DNA from: a bacterium D16-76
GTDB lineage: Bacteria; Bacillota; Clostridia; Oscillospirales; Acutalibacteraceae
Direction: 5' to 3'
NCBI GenBank assembly: GCA_009917445.1
Contig: QZEE01000007.1
Span: 1-64,000, forward strand
DNA: 64,000 nucleotides
The notes beneath the pieces are model-generated. The model was not told where the DNA came from. It did no database searches and saw nothing but the letters and a program-made list of their open reading frames with translations. This document shows positions 26,105 through 34,148 of the stretch, piece after piece. Position numbers and translations under genes: made by a program. Each line of letters begins with the position of its first letter. Position 1 is the first letter of the stretch.

Positions 26105-26713
26105 TTACCGCAGCTTGCGCAAAAGGGGCAGCCCTGCCGCCAGGATGCGCAGTCCCGCCGTAAGGACAAAAAGGGGCCGTATAGACAGGGCGGCTTCAAA
26201 AGACACCTTGTTCTCGGCGGCGCTGTAGTCCAAGTCTACCGTAACGCCCTTCTTTTTGCAGGGCATGAGGGAAAACAACAGCCCACAGGCCCCATAGACC
26301 CCGGTGCTCAACTGCCCGTAACGGACAGCTGCATCCGCCGCGTCGTATGCGCCAGCCAAGCAAAGGTATAAGTCAAAGTGCTTGAGCTTAAAGTGGCCCA
26401 GCAGCTTGCCCGCAGCCCGGGCTGCGGCCCCGACAAAATCGGCCAGAGACTGCAGGAAGCCCCAAAAGCCTTCCCGCTTCAAGGCCCGCTTCAAGCGGGA
26501 AGGCCCTTTTTTCTTTTCGGGGGGCGCAGGCTCTTCCTGGGGTTGGGGCCCTTCCTCCCCCTCTTCCCCTTCTAAGGGGATGGGGATGCGCAGGGGCCCA
26601 TAGCCAATGGTAAGCTGGAAGGCCTCGGAAAAAGACACCTGGGCCCAGACCGGAATAAGCAGCAGCACAAACAGGAACGCCAAAATGCCTCCCAAGATAT
26701 ATAGCGCCAGCAC
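26105..26713 (-). CDS. DUF2953 membrane-anchored protein (YtfI-like)
   Basis: A 202-residue protein with an N-terminal transmembrane helix (LYILGGILAFLFVLLLIPVW), a short beta segment (YGPLRIPIP), an acidic and Pro-rich linker, a basic region (SRLKRALKREG) and a C-terminal DUF2953-type domain containing DYSAAENKVSFEAALSIRP. The function of the family is unknown, but it is commonly next to the spore gene ytfJ. Confidence 0.85.
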   Translation of the reverse strand: MLALYILGGILAFLFVLLLIPVWAQVSFSEAFQLTIGYGPLRIPIPLEGEEGEEGPQPQEEPAPPEKKKGPSRLKRALKREGFWGFLQSLADFVGAAARAAGKLLGHFKLKHFDLYLCLAGAYDAADAAVRYGQLSTGVYGACGLLFSLMPCKKKGVTVDLDYSAAENKVSFEAALSIRPLFVLTAGLRILAAGLPLLRKLR

Positions 26714-26737
26714 GGGCTCCCCCCTTTCCCGCCGCCC

Positions 26738-27298
26738 TTACAGCGAAAGCTGCACCGGTTCGGGTTCCTCTTCGGCTTCTTCTCCTCCTTCCCCGCCAGG
26801 GGGAGGGAGGTCCTCTATGGTCGTAAGCTGGAAGCACCGCAGGAAATTTTCTGTGGTGCCGTACAGCAGCGGGCGGCCTGGCAGCTCCAGGCGGCCCCGC
26901 TCTTCCAGCAAGCCCTTTTGCATCAGGCTGCCCAGCACGCCGGAACAGTCTACCCCACGTACCTGCTCGACAAAGGCCTTTGTCACCGGCTGGTTATAGG
27001 CCACCACCGCCAGCACTTCCAGGGCGGCTTGAGAAAGGGGCGTGTTGCGCTTTAAATCCAACACCCCCCGCACAGGCTCGATAAAAGCGGGGTTAATGGT
27101 AAACTGGGCGCTGCCCTCTAAAAGCAGCAGGTGGATGCCGCTTTCCCGGGTGTTGTACTTTTCCTGCAAGGTGCCTACGGCTTCCTCAATAGCGTAGGTG
27201 CGCATCCCCAGCACCTGGGCTATGCGGTCCAGGCTGACGGCTTCGCCCCCTGCAAAGAGGATGGCCTCAATTTTTCCTAATAATTCCTTCTGGTTCAG
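26738..27298 (-). CDS. scpB: Chromosome segregation protein ScpB
   Basis: A winged-helix partner of ScpA in the SMC condensin complex, 186 residues from the start chosen. The open frame runs upstream of the first ATG/GTG and includes the conserved first helix (KIEAILFAGGEAVSLDRIAQ), so translation must start earlier than a GTG/ATG rule allows. The only fitting codon is a CTG whose bases overlap the scpA stop (CTGA), with GGGGAAG upstream. Family signature LEVLAVVAYNQPVTK and the GRPLLYGTTENFL segment are intact. The C-terminal tail is acidic. Confidence 0.88.
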   Translation of the reverse strand: MNQKELLGKIEAILFAGGEAVSLDRIAQVLGMRTYAIEEAVGTLQEKYNTRESGIHLLLLEGSAQFTINPAFIEPVRGVLDLKRNTPLSQAALEVLAVVAYNQPVTKAFVEQVRGVDCSGVLGSLMQKGLLEERGRLELPGRPLLYGTTENFLRCFQLTTIEDLPPPGGEGGEEAEEEPEPVQLSL

Positions 27299-28020
27299 GT
27301 TTCTTCCCCTCCCTGGTTTCTCTCCCGCAAAAGGCGCACGGGGCTGTCCCCGCCCTCGCCTTCTACCCGTATGCGGCGGCTGCGGATAAGCTCCAGCACC
27401 GCCAAAAACAAGGCTACCCGCTCGCTGCGGTCACGCTTGCCCGCAAACAGGCCCTGATAGGTCACAAGCTGGCCCTTCCACAGCCTGCGCAGCACGAACA
27501 CCGCTTGGCTGGCCACCGATACGATCTTCCGGGAAACCAGGGCCGAAAAGCTCTCGGGCTTGGGGGGCAAAAGGCTTTTGCCCTTGCCCCAGGCCGCTTG
27601 CAGGGCCTGTAAAAGCTCCCGGGGCTGGTGCAGGCGTTTATACAGGCTGTCTGCCGGAAGGGGCATGGGGGCGCGGGTAAGGCTGTCAAAGCTGGCCTGC
27701 CGGCCCAGGCGCTGGGCGGCCTCTTTGCACTGCTGGTATTCCAGCAGCTGGCCGGTAAGCTCTAGGCGGGGGTCTTCCTCTTCCTCCTGCTTGGGCAGCA
27801 GGGACACGGTCTTGATATGCACCAGGCGGGCGGCCATCTCTAAAAACTCGCTGGCTATATCCAGGTTTTCTTCCCGCATCAGGTCGATCTGTTCCATGTA
27901 CTGCTCCAAAAGCTGGGCAATGGGGATATCGTAAATATCAATCTTATTTTTGGCAATAAGGGTCAAAAGCAGGTCCAGCGGGCCCTCGAAGCCCTCCAGG
28001 CGGTATTGCAGCTTGTCCAT
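27295..28020 (-). CDS. scpA: Chromosome segregation protein ScpA (kleisin)
   Basis: A 241-residue kleisin bridging the SMC heads. It starts with the characteristic LEGFEGPLDLLLTLI and KIDIYDIPIAQLLEQYM, has a long central linker and ends in a winged-helix domain. Its ATG shares one base with the stop of the M50 gene upstream (TAATG), and it overlaps scpB by 4 nt. Confidence 0.95.
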   Translation of the reverse strand: MDKLQYRLEGFEGPLDLLLTLIAKNKIDIYDIPIAQLLEQYMEQIDLMREENLDIASEFLEMAARLVHIKTVSLLPKQEEEEDPRLELTGQLLEYQQCKEAAQRLGRQASFDSLTRAPMPLPADSLYKRLHQPRELLQALQAAWGKGKSLLPPKPESFSALVSRKIVSVASQAVFVLRRLWKGQLVTYQGLFAGKRDRSERVALFLAVLELIRSRRIRVEGEGGDSPVRLLRERNQGGEET

Positions 28021-28730
28021 TACAGCACCCCCGCCAAATAGAGCGGGAACCGGGCTACCGCAAACACCGCGCCGGCCACGGCCTGCTGCACCGTGGAAAG
28101 GGGCCCGGAAAGCTTGCCGGACACCAGCAGGAGCATAAGGGCAAAGGACATGGCCTGCTGGTTTTTATAGTAGGCGGCCAGGGCCCGGTCGCTTAAAAAC
28201 ATGCCTACAATGCGGGAGCCGTCCAAAGGCGGCACGGGCAGGAGGTTGAAAACCGCCAGGGAGATATTCACCACCACATAATAGTACAGCACTTGAAGGA
28301 TGAAATAAGACAGGCCTGTAAGGGCGCGGCCGCCGCTCAGGGTCCAGGCCATCAGCCCTGTGGCCAAAAAAGCCCCCACAAGCGCCGCCAGCAGATTCGA
28401 AAGGGGCCCGGCCAAAGCCGTGACAGCCATGCCCCGCTTGGGGTTTTTAAAGAAGCGGGGGTTTACCGGCACTGGCTTTGCCCAGCCAAAGCCCACCAGC
28501 AGGATAGCCAAAGCGCCCATAGGGTCTAAGCTTTTAAAGGGGTTCAGGGTCAAGCGGCCGGCATTTTTGGCGGTGGGGTCGCCTAATTTATAAGCCACCC
28601 AGCCGTGGGCGAACTCATGCAGGGGCAGCACGCACAGCACCACAAACCCCACAGAAAGCACCTGGGCCAAGGCCTGGGCCCAGTCTACGCCCCGGCCGTC
28701 TGCCAGGCTTTGTATCAAATTGATGAGCAT
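28020..28730 (-). CDS. M50 site-2 protease family protein (YwhC-like)
   Basis: A 236-residue polytopic membrane metalloprotease. The zinc motif HEFAHGW is in the first helices and the second motif is NLLPVPPLDGSRI. The conserved NPFKSLDPMGA loop and PVPVNP are typical of the short clostridial subgroup that precedes scpA. The start is set by AAAAGGAG before ATG. Substrate unknown; no PDZ domain. Confidence 0.92.
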   Translation of the reverse strand: MLINLIQSLADGRGVDWAQALAQVLSVGFVVLCVLPLHEFAHGWVAYKLGDPTAKNAGRLTLNPFKSLDPMGALAILLVGFGWAKPVPVNPRFFKNPKRGMAVTALAGPLSNLLAALVGAFLATGLMAWTLSGGRALTGLSYFILQVLYYYVVVNISLAVFNLLPVPPLDGSRIVGMFLSDRALAAYYKNQQAMSFALMLLLVSGKLSGPLSTVQQAVAGAVFAVARFPLYLAGVL

Positions 28731-28888
28731 ATCATGTTCTCCTTTTGCAGTTGGCGGGTCCTTCTTTTCTTTTATTATAATACGGTTTGGCAAAAGTGGC
28801 AAGGGGCCCCGGGCCATCTTTAGGAAACCCATACCAGAAAAGCCGGTTTCCTCCCGGTTTTTTAGCAGTTTTGCAGGCCAAACCATAC

Positions 28889-28922
28889 AAAAAGAGCCCA
28901 CAGGCCTGCGGCCCATGGGCTC
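28889..28922 (-). terminator. Intrinsic terminator at the end of the phage-derived cluster
   Basis: A GAGCCCA/TGGGCTC stem with an internal GC-rich hairpin is followed by TTTTT on the minus strand. It separates the structural cluster from the M50-scpA-scpB unit. Confidence 0.88.
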
Positions 28923-28938
28923 TCCCCCTTTTCGATTT

Positions 28939-29403
28939 TTATCCCTCCGCCATCTCCCAGGCAAGGTGCAGGGGCATCAGCCGCCCCAGCTCCTGCTGTG
29001 CCAGGGCTGGGGGCAACAGGTATTCACCAGGGGCGACGCGCACCACGCCGCCCTCTTCTATCGCCGTGCCCCGTATCCCTGCCGCCAGCAGCAGGGTGGG
29101 TAAGTCCCCCATGGTAAGGGGGCCCCGGTGGGCCAAAAGGCTCAGCCGGGCCGCCAGCATCTCCCGCCTATCCCGCACCCCGCAGGCGGCTGAGGCAGGC
29201 AAGCAGAGGGCCTCCCACTCCGTCAAGCGTTCCGGCGAGGCCGTAAGGGCAAAGGCATCCTGCTCCCCTTGGGCCAGGGCCCCTTTCAGCCCGTCAAAGC
29301 CTGCGCCATAGGCGGCAAGCTCCCACTGCAAGGGGCAGTCTTCTGCCAGGCGGTAGGCCCCGCAGCGGGCCAGCACCTGACGCATATTCTCCCGGGCCGT
29401 CAT
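28939..29403 (-). CDS. YmfQ/XkdU-like tail-end protein
   Basis: A 154-residue protein in the place of XkdU, the last baseplate gene of PBSX-like tails. The ERLTEWEALCLPASAACGVRD stretch corresponds to the WErxxGLP block of the DUF2313/YmfQ family, followed by a variable C-terminal domain (LAHRGPLTMGDLPTLLLAAG). It joins gpJ to the tail fibre in contractile phages, but no tail fibre gene follows here. It overlaps gpJ by 4 nt (ATGA). Confidence 0.68.
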   Translation of the reverse strand: MTARENMRQVLARCGAYRLAEDCPLQWELAAYGAGFDGLKGALAQGEQDAFALTASPERLTEWEALCLPASAACGVRDRREMLAARLSLLAHRGPLTMGDLPTLLLAAGIRGTAIEEGGVVRVAPGEYLLPPALAQQELGRLMPLHLAWEMAEG

Positions 29404-30464
29404 GTAATCTGCACCGCGGTAAGGCTGCCGGCCACCGGCATGCTGCCCGCCTGGGCGGTGTAATTCTGCATGGTCTGGGGCAGCTCTACTTTAGCCAGGC
29501 CCGGCAATACCTCCAGCGCCGCCTGCAGCACCTCCCCCGCCGGGACGGCGTCCCCTACCCGCCGGGTGCGCAGGTAGGCCCCCAGGGCCGCGCTTACCTT
29601 TTCTTTGGCCTCGTCCAGCCCCATGCCTTCGGGCAGGGCCACCCGCAAAAGGATGTTGATTTTCCGCTCCTTGGCCCCCTGCACGGTGAGGACGGCCCCC
29701 AGGGCCTTTTTCTCTTCCAGGGTCTCTGCCGCCAGGGCCAGGGTGGCTTCGTCCGGCGGGGCCCCGTCGCCCCACAGGTATAGGGTGACGGCCCCGGGGG
29801 TTTCCGCATCGGCCACTGCCTGGGCCGATGCGATCCCCGGCACGCTTAAAGCAATCTGTTCATAATAAGCGGCGTTGCCCAGCACCGGCGGCCGCCTGTA
29901 GGCCTCTACCACCCGGGCCCGGTAAGAGGCCTCGTCCTCTTCCTCCCGCCCACCGGTAAAAGCCTCCCGGTTCGAGGCGTACTGGATACCGCTTACCTCT
30001 GTCACCAAAGTCGTAATGGCCCCCGCGGCGGCGTTGCCCTGGGCCCCGGGCTCGACCGCTTGGGCGGGCACTGTGACAGCGTTCTCCCCAGCGGCCAGAA
30101 CGGCGGCTTGGGTAGTCTCGTACTCCACAGCCCCTTCGCCAGAGGCCGCACACAAGGTACCTTTAGGTATAGGCAGGTCAAAAGTAACGGGCAGGTACCG
30201 GCTAAAGGTGATTGCGCCTTTTGCCTTTTGAGCCCCTTTCCGGCTTAAGCCCCGCTGGGCCCCATGAAGGTCCAGCTGCGGCCCCTCTGCCGTCTGGGGG
30301 AAGCTTTGCCGCCGCACCCAGTCCGCCTCGCACTGGGCACGGTACAGCTCGCCGGCCAGCACCCGCAGCCGCAGGCCGATGTCGGAAACGTCCTCAACCC
30401 GGCAGCCGCTTTCCTCCTCATAGGTCGCCACCATACGGCTCAAAATGCCTTCAAAGCTTTCCAT
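29400..30464 (-). CDS. Baseplate wedge protein gpJ/XkdT-like
   Basis: A 354-residue baseplate J protein, the wedge subunit that forms the iris around the hub in contractile particles. Visible signatures: an N-terminal helix with SRMVATYEEESG, the LDLHGAQRGLSRKGAQKAKG block, LPIPKGTLCAASGE, an AVEPGAQGNAAAGAITTL stretch (the GxxGN hallmark) and GREEEDEASYRARV. The C-terminal domain ends VAGSLTAVQIT. It overlaps the gp25-like gene by 25 nt. All blocks look intact. Confidence 0.88.
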   Translation of the reverse strand: MESFEGILSRMVATYEEESGCRVEDVSDIGLRLRVLAGELYRAQCEADWVRRQSFPQTAEGPQLDLHGAQRGLSRKGAQKAKGAITFSRYLPVTFDLPIPKGTLCAASGEGAVEYETTQAAVLAAGENAVTVPAQAVEPGAQGNAAAGAITTLVTEVSGIQYASNREAFTGGREEEDEASYRARVVEAYRRPPVLGNAAYYEQIALSVPGIASAQAVADAETPGAVTLYLWGDGAPPDEATLALAAETLEEKKALGAVLTVQGAKERKINILLRVALPEGMGLDEAKEKVSAALGAYLRTRRVGDAVPAGEVLQAALEVLPGLAKVELPQTMQNYTAQAGSMPVAGSLTAVQIT

Positions 30465-30784
30465 ACCATCACATCCCCCTCTCCTAAAGGTGTGCGCAAG
30501 CTAAAGCACATGCCTTCTTCTGTTTCCATGGCACTTTCAGCCTGCACACCGGGCAGGTCCAGCAGGGCTTCGTTTGCCAGGGCCAGGGCCCGTTCTATGG
30601 CGTGTTCCCCTTCCGCCTCCCACTGATGCAGCCCGCTTCCCAGTTCCCGGCCATAGGGGAACTCCCCACGGTGCAGGGAAAGGCGCAGGCAGGCGTTTTG
30701 TAAAAGCTCCTCCAAGCCCTCCACCTGCTGGGGAAGCCCTTGGGGGCCCAACGTGTGCACGCCTTTTTCGACTTTCAAATCCAT
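30440..30784 (-). CDS. gp25/XkdS-like baseplate protein
   Basis: A 114-residue protein in the XkdS position, immediately before gpJ. The central part, LLQNACLRLSLHRGEFPYGRELGSGL, matches the gp25 pattern (repeated hydrophobic helix then G-x-F-x-x-x-x-x-G-S), and the ALALANEALLDLPGV helix follows. In contractile systems gp25 joins the wedge to the sheath. Keeping it without an identifiable sheath gene is odd. Confidence 0.75.
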   Translation of the reverse strand: MDLKVEKGVHTLGPQGLPQQVEGLEELLQNACLRLSLHRGEFPYGRELGSGLHQWEAEGEHAIERALALANEALLDLPGVQAESAMETEEGMCFSLRTPLGEGDVMVWKALKAF

Positions 30785-30795
30785 AATCTCCCCCT

Positions 30796-31125
30796 TCACG
30801 CCTCTGAGGCCGGGTGGAAAGCCTGGCCGTTGATTACCACGTCCCCATTGTTTTTCAAGTAGATTTCCGCCCCGCCAGCCGAATAAAGCCGCACCTCCCC
30901 CGGGGCCAAGGTACTGTCGGCGGCGGCCACCACGCCTGTGCAGTAGCCGTCCAGCATCAAGGCCTCCCGGCCTTCCTGGGCCCGGCTGGAAACCCCATAG
31001 GGCCCCACCTGCTGGGGGGACTGGAAGGCCCGCTCCCCCTGGACGGAGAACCCCTCCCCCTGCTGTACCAGGCCGCTATGAAGATGCAGGCCCCCAGGCT
31101 TTGCCAGTTGTTTCGTCAGCCACAT
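30796..31125 (-). CDS. Baseplate spike-like protein (gpV/gp45-like)
   Basis: A 109-residue protein with a C-terminal repeat of beta strands (GEVRLYSAGGAEIYLKNNGD, then VVINGQ), the pattern of the trimeric beta-helix in gpV/gp45 spikes. The N-terminal half (HLHSGLVQQGEGFSV) could be the OB-like base. It lacks the usual metal-binding HxH tip. It overlaps the gpD-like gene by 50 nt. The ATG with AAAGGAGG at the right distance is the third codon of the longest frame. Confidence 0.7.
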   Translation of the reverse strand: MWLTKQLAKPGGLHLHSGLVQQGEGFSVQGERAFQSPQQVGPYGVSSRAQEGREALMLDGYCTGVVAAADSTLAPGEVRLYSAGGAEIYLKNNGDVVINGQAFHPASEA

Positions 31126-32017
31126 AATCATCCTCCTTTTCCCCTCTTTCCAGCGTCAGGCGGGTGCGCAGGCCCCGGCTGTCCCGGTAGCAGCGGGCGC
31201 TTACTACGGGGCAGCCGGTAAGTTCCCCCAGCCGGGGCAGCTCTGCGGAAACCACCCGGCCCCGCAAAGGCCACAGCACCCCCGGGCATTCCAGGGTGAC
31301 GCGGTAAGCCGCTGCCCGTGCCCTGCGCAGCATCTCCCGGGGATTCGTCCCACTGCCGCCATAACGCCTGCGCACTGCTGTGGCCGAAGGCTCCCGGTAA
31401 AGGGTATCGTAGGCCCCATGGAAGCTCTGCATCCATACCTCTGAAATTTCTTTACAGGGCCGCCGGGAGATTTCTGCCCACAATACCCCTTCCAGCTGGA
31501 TTTCCTTTTCCTCCTGCCCTTGGCAGCACAGGGCCCCTTGAGCGTCTACGTAAGGCACTGTACCCAAGTACCGGCTGCAAAACCCTGAAAGCACCTGCCA
31601 GCAGCTCATGCCCTTCTCTATCTCGATTTGGCCCGGGAAGCTCTCCCCCGGCCCCTTCACCTGGGAAAACCCCAAAGGGGCCAGCAGCCTTTTCCCTAGC
31701 GCCCCCAAAGACGGTTTCTGGATGGTGCCCGGGCAGGCTTCATTGTCCAGCAAAAGGGCTTCCAGGCTGCGGCAGATCAGCTCCACCCATATGCCGTCTG
31801 CTTCCAGCCGGGTATTCTGTTCGTCTACTATGCCCTGGAAAACCGCCTTTCCCCCTTCGTACACCAGCACCTGCGCCAAATCCCCCCACAGCCCTGCCGC
31901 TGGGAAAACCGCTTTTAGCTGGTCGGCAGGGGCATCACGGTCGTAAGACATGGCCATTTCCCGGGGGTCACCCAAAAGCATACGGGCCCCGTCCTGTAAA
32001 ACGCCCCATACTGTCAT
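31076..32017 (-). CDS. gpD/XkdQ-like tail hub protein
   Basis: A 313-residue protein located between the LysM protein and the spike, the position of XkdQ in PBSX. It begins with a hub-type barrel (VYEGGKAVFQGIVDEQNTRL), continues with LICRSLEALLLDNEA, contains a Trp-rich middle and ends in a polar tail. The hub forms the ring onto which the spike docks. The match is by order and general layout more than by strong motifs. Confidence 0.68.
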   Translation of the reverse strand: MTVWGVLQDGARMLLGDPREMAMSYDRDAPADQLKAVFPAAGLWGDLAQVLVYEGGKAVFQGIVDEQNTRLEADGIWVELICRSLEALLLDNEACPGTIQKPSLGALGKRLLAPLGFSQVKGPGESFPGQIEIEKGMSCWQVLSGFCSRYLGTVPYVDAQGALCCQGQEEKEIQLEGVLWAEISRRPCKEISEVWMQSFHGAYDTLYREPSATAVRRRYGGSGTNPREMLRRARAAAYRVTLECPGVLWPLRGRVVSAELPRLGELTGCPVVSARCYRDSRGLRTRLTLERGEKEDDYVADETTGKAWGPASS

Positions 32018-32529
32018 GGCACCCGCACCTCCTCCCCCTGCTCCAGGCAGGCGATATCCCGGATATGCAGGTTTGCCTTATGCAGCTCCTCAATCTTCAC
32101 CTGGTAGCGCCAGGCATAGTCCCACAAGCTCTCCCCAGCAGCCGCCCGGTGGGTGCGCCCGCCCTTATAGGCTTTCCCGCTTTTAGATTCGGCAAAGGCA
32201 AAGCGGTAGTGCACCACGTCCCCGCCAGGCTCGCCTATCTGGGCAAGTTCCTCCATCACCGCCCAAAAAGGCATCTGCCCCGGTAGCTGCAAGGGGCCGG
32301 CCCCGCCCATAGCGAACAGCTCCCCCAGGGCTTGCCACTGGGCTTGGGCTTTTTCCCCAGTAAAGTACCCCTCGCCTGTCACCCGGCGCTTTTTCTGCCC
32401 CAGATCTTCCAACTGGCTGCCTGCAAAGGGCAGCGCTGTCTCCCGCAGGCTGCGGCCCATTTCCAGCTTCAAGACCGTAGGGTTTACCGGCCAGGTAAAC
32501 CCCTTAAACCGCATGGCCATCCAGTTCAT
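32014..32529 (-). CDS. LysM tail protein (XkdP-like)
   Basis: A 171-residue protein with an N-terminal domain typical of tail-attached LysM proteins (FKGFTWPVNPTVLKLEMGRS) and a C-terminal LysM domain (HRAAAGESLWDYAWRYQVK to the end). In PBSX-type tails, XkdP links the tape measure end to the hub; the LysM can bind peptidoglycan. Here it directly follows the connector gene, with no tape measure between. The ATG with AGGAGG 7 nt upstream is the third codon of the longest frame. It overlaps the hub gene by 4 nt. Confidence 0.78.
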   Translation of the reverse strand: MNWMAMRFKGFTWPVNPTVLKLEMGRSLRETALPFAGSQLEDLGQKKRRVTGEGYFTGEKAQAQWQALGELFAMGGAGPLQLPGQMPFWAVMEELAQIGEPGGDVVHYRFAFAESKSGKAYKGGRTHRAAAGESLWDYAWRYQVKIEELHKANLHIRDIACLEQGEEVRVP

Positions 32530-32558
32530 CCCCATCCCTCCTATCCACGTCCCATCCC

Positions 32559-32636
32559 TTACAATTCTGCCGGATAACGCCGGCTGTCCCGCTCAATTTC
32601 CCGGGAAAGCTCCTCCGCCTGTTCAAGCCCCTCCAT
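32559..32636 (-). CDS. Possible 25-residue peptide in the phage-derived cluster
   Basis: A short frame (starting MEGLEQAEELSREIERD) begins inside the last codons of the 225-residue gene and ends before the LysM gene, filling a gap that is otherwise empty. It is one charged amphipathic helix. There is no strong ribosome binding site, but coupling to the preceding stop is possible. It could be a remnant of a tail assembly chaperone or tape measure gene, or chance. Confidence 0.3.
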   Translation of the reverse strand: MEGLEQAEELSREIERDSRRYPAEL

Positions 32637-33300
32637 CTAAATCCCCCCTATCCAACCGCCGGTTCGAGAGAAACACCGCCTCTTTCCGGGTCTCCTCCAA
32701 GGTTTTCCAGCGGCACCGCATATAAACCTGCCCGCCCAGCTCCACCGTAAAGCCCGCCAGGCGCTCCAATCCCTGGGTGTCTAAGCCTGTCAAGGCCACC
32801 GTATAGGTAACACCTCCCACCCAGGCAAAGGGCTCCTCCTCGCCGATGGCGGTAAGGGCCCGGCCCGGGCTCACAGACACTTGCCACCCCGAGACCTTTT
32901 GGGGGATACCGCCAATTGAGACCGTCTGCCCCTGGACGCCGCCCCCACCCGCAAAGTTAAAGGAACAAGCCGCCATCATCAGCCCTGTAGATGTGTCCGG
33001 GGTAAAGCCCTGCCTCTCAAAGCCCGCAAGGCCCGCAACCCCCTCTACGCTTTGGATCGCAGCAGCCAGTATCCCTTCCCCCGCCGCAAAGTCCATGCCC
33101 CGGGGCAGGTACAGGGTAAAATCCAACCGTGCGCTCCACTTGTCCTCTTCCTGGGACTCCTGCCCCACCTGCCCGGCCAGCACCGGCTTTTGGGGCAGGC
33201 GCCCCGGCCCCCCTGGGACCCAGCACTCCCGCAGGTACACCTGGGGCAGCTTTTCTTTTAACTGGGACATCACCTGCCCCAAAAGCTCATATCCTCTCAT
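32623..33300 (-). CDS. Two-part structural protein, probable tail terminator plus tube-like domain
   Basis: 225 residues that fall into two halves around a Gly-rich joint (FNFAGGGGVQG, residues ~114-124). The first half has the outline of small tail-terminator/completion proteins (a start helix, then a RLDFTLYLPRG strand and a helix). The second half is all beta, with TVSIGGIPQKVSGWQVSVSP and GVTYTVALTGL. This resembles the tube-fold pattern 'inG-x-x-V-x-x-W...Y-x-v-x-L' of gp54/XkdM-type rings. Neither half is a confident family match. A single-chain terminator-tube fusion would explain the lack of separate tube genes. Confidence 0.5.
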   Translation of the reverse strand: MRGYELLGQVMSQLKEKLPQVYLRECWVPGGPGRLPQKPVLAGQVGQESQEEDKWSARLDFTLYLPRGMDFAAGEGILAAAIQSVEGVAGLAGFERQGFTPDTSTGLMMAACSFNFAGGGGVQGQTVSIGGIPQKVSGWQVSVSPGRALTAIGEEEPFAWVGGVTYTVALTGLDTQGLERLAGFTVELGGQVYMRCRWKTLEETRKEAVFLSNRRLDRGDLDGGA

Positions 33301-33619
33301 TTCCGGCCTCCTGCTTTTCCAGCACCGCCCGGGTGCACACCAGGGTATCCCCCAGGCACAGCCGACTACTGTGCAATACAGTATACCGCCCGTCCCCCTG
33401 CTCCAAACTGTCTCCCGGCACCATCTGGGGAAGGCTGCCTGTAAACACGTAAAGCGGTTCCTCCAGCGGCCCGACCGGATGCGCTGAAACCCCCAAAGGG
33501 TCGCCTTGACGGCCCTTCCACCGGGCTATAACCCCCCGCCCCTCCTGCACTGTACCCCCGGCACCCAAAACCCTGACTTTGCCCGTATGCCGGAAAACCC
33601 GGCCTGCTATGTCTTTCAT
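33287..33619 (-). CDS. Phage-derived head completion-like protein, unknown
   Basis: A 110-residue protein rich in beta strands (GKVRVLGAGGTVQEGRGVIA, YVFTGSLPQMVPGD, GRYTVLHSSRLCLGD). The strand-loop pattern is that of small head-closure proteins or minor capsid proteins in this place between connector and tail terminator. I cannot name the family. GGAAAGGAG precedes the ATG. It overlaps the next gene by 14 nt. Confidence 0.6.
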   Translation of the reverse strand: MKDIAGRVFRHTGKVRVLGAGGTVQEGRGVIARWKGRQGDPLGVSAHPVGPLEEPLYVFTGSLPQMVPGDSLEQGDGRYTVLHSSRLCLGDTLVCTRAVLEKQEAGNERI

Positions 33620-33679
33620 GGGACTGCTCCTTTCCTGCCCCGCTTCCCCACACAAACCGTGAAAGCGCGGCACATATTC

Positions 33680-34051
33680 TTACGCTTTCATACCGCCAAA
33701 ATAGAACCCCTGCTCCCGCAAAAGCTCTCCGCACTGCAGCCGCTTTTCCTGGGCTAACTGCCGGGCCTTTTCGCTCCGCTTGCCCATTTCCAACTTTAAC
33801 TCCGGCGCAGCCAGGCTGTCCGGGGTCAAAGCTTCGTCCAGCAGGGTAAGCTGATAAAACGCCTCTGCCGCCGCCAAAGCTTCCAGCCGTTCCCGGCCGT
33901 TTTCCGCCCCAGGCCGTGCCTCTTGGCCTATCCACTCCCCACACTCCCCGCACAAGGCCCTGCACAGCTCCCACCGTGGGGTCTCCCTTGGCTGCTCCTC
34001 ACTATATAGGGAAAATTTCCCCAGCACTTCTTCTTCCCGCAGCACAACCAT
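33680..34051 (-). CDS. Phage-derived head-tail connector-like protein, unknown
   Basis: A 123-residue, mainly helical protein (ERLEALAAAEAFYQLTLLDE, EMGKRSEKARQLAQEKRL) directly after the capsid gene. This is the place and fold type of gp6/YqbG-like head-tail adaptors. A strong TTTAGGAGG lies before the ATG. It contains CRALCGECG, a small Cys cluster. Family not recognised with certainty. Confidence 0.6.
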   Translation of the reverse strand: MVVLREEEVLGKFSLYSEEQPRETPRWELCRALCGECGEWIGQEARPGAENGRERLEALAAAEAFYQLTLLDEALTPDSLAAPELKLEMGKRSEKARQLAQEKRLQCGELLREQGFYFGGMKA

Positions 34052-34148
34052 AAAACCTCCTAAACCAAAAGGGGAACAAGGCGGGCCCCAGCCCGCCCCT
34101 CCCTTATACCTTCTTCCTGTCCCGCAAGGGGCATAAAAGTATAGCCTT

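Noticed and set aside
31318-32286. 322-codon plus-strand frame opposite the gpD-like hub and LysM genes
   Set aside because: Pro/Ala-rich antisense shadow without ribosome binding site or family features.
33366-33974. 202-codon minus-strand frame over the connector genes
   Set aside because: It overlaps two better-supported genes with strong ribosome binding sites; Gly/Arg-rich shadow typical of high-GC DNA.
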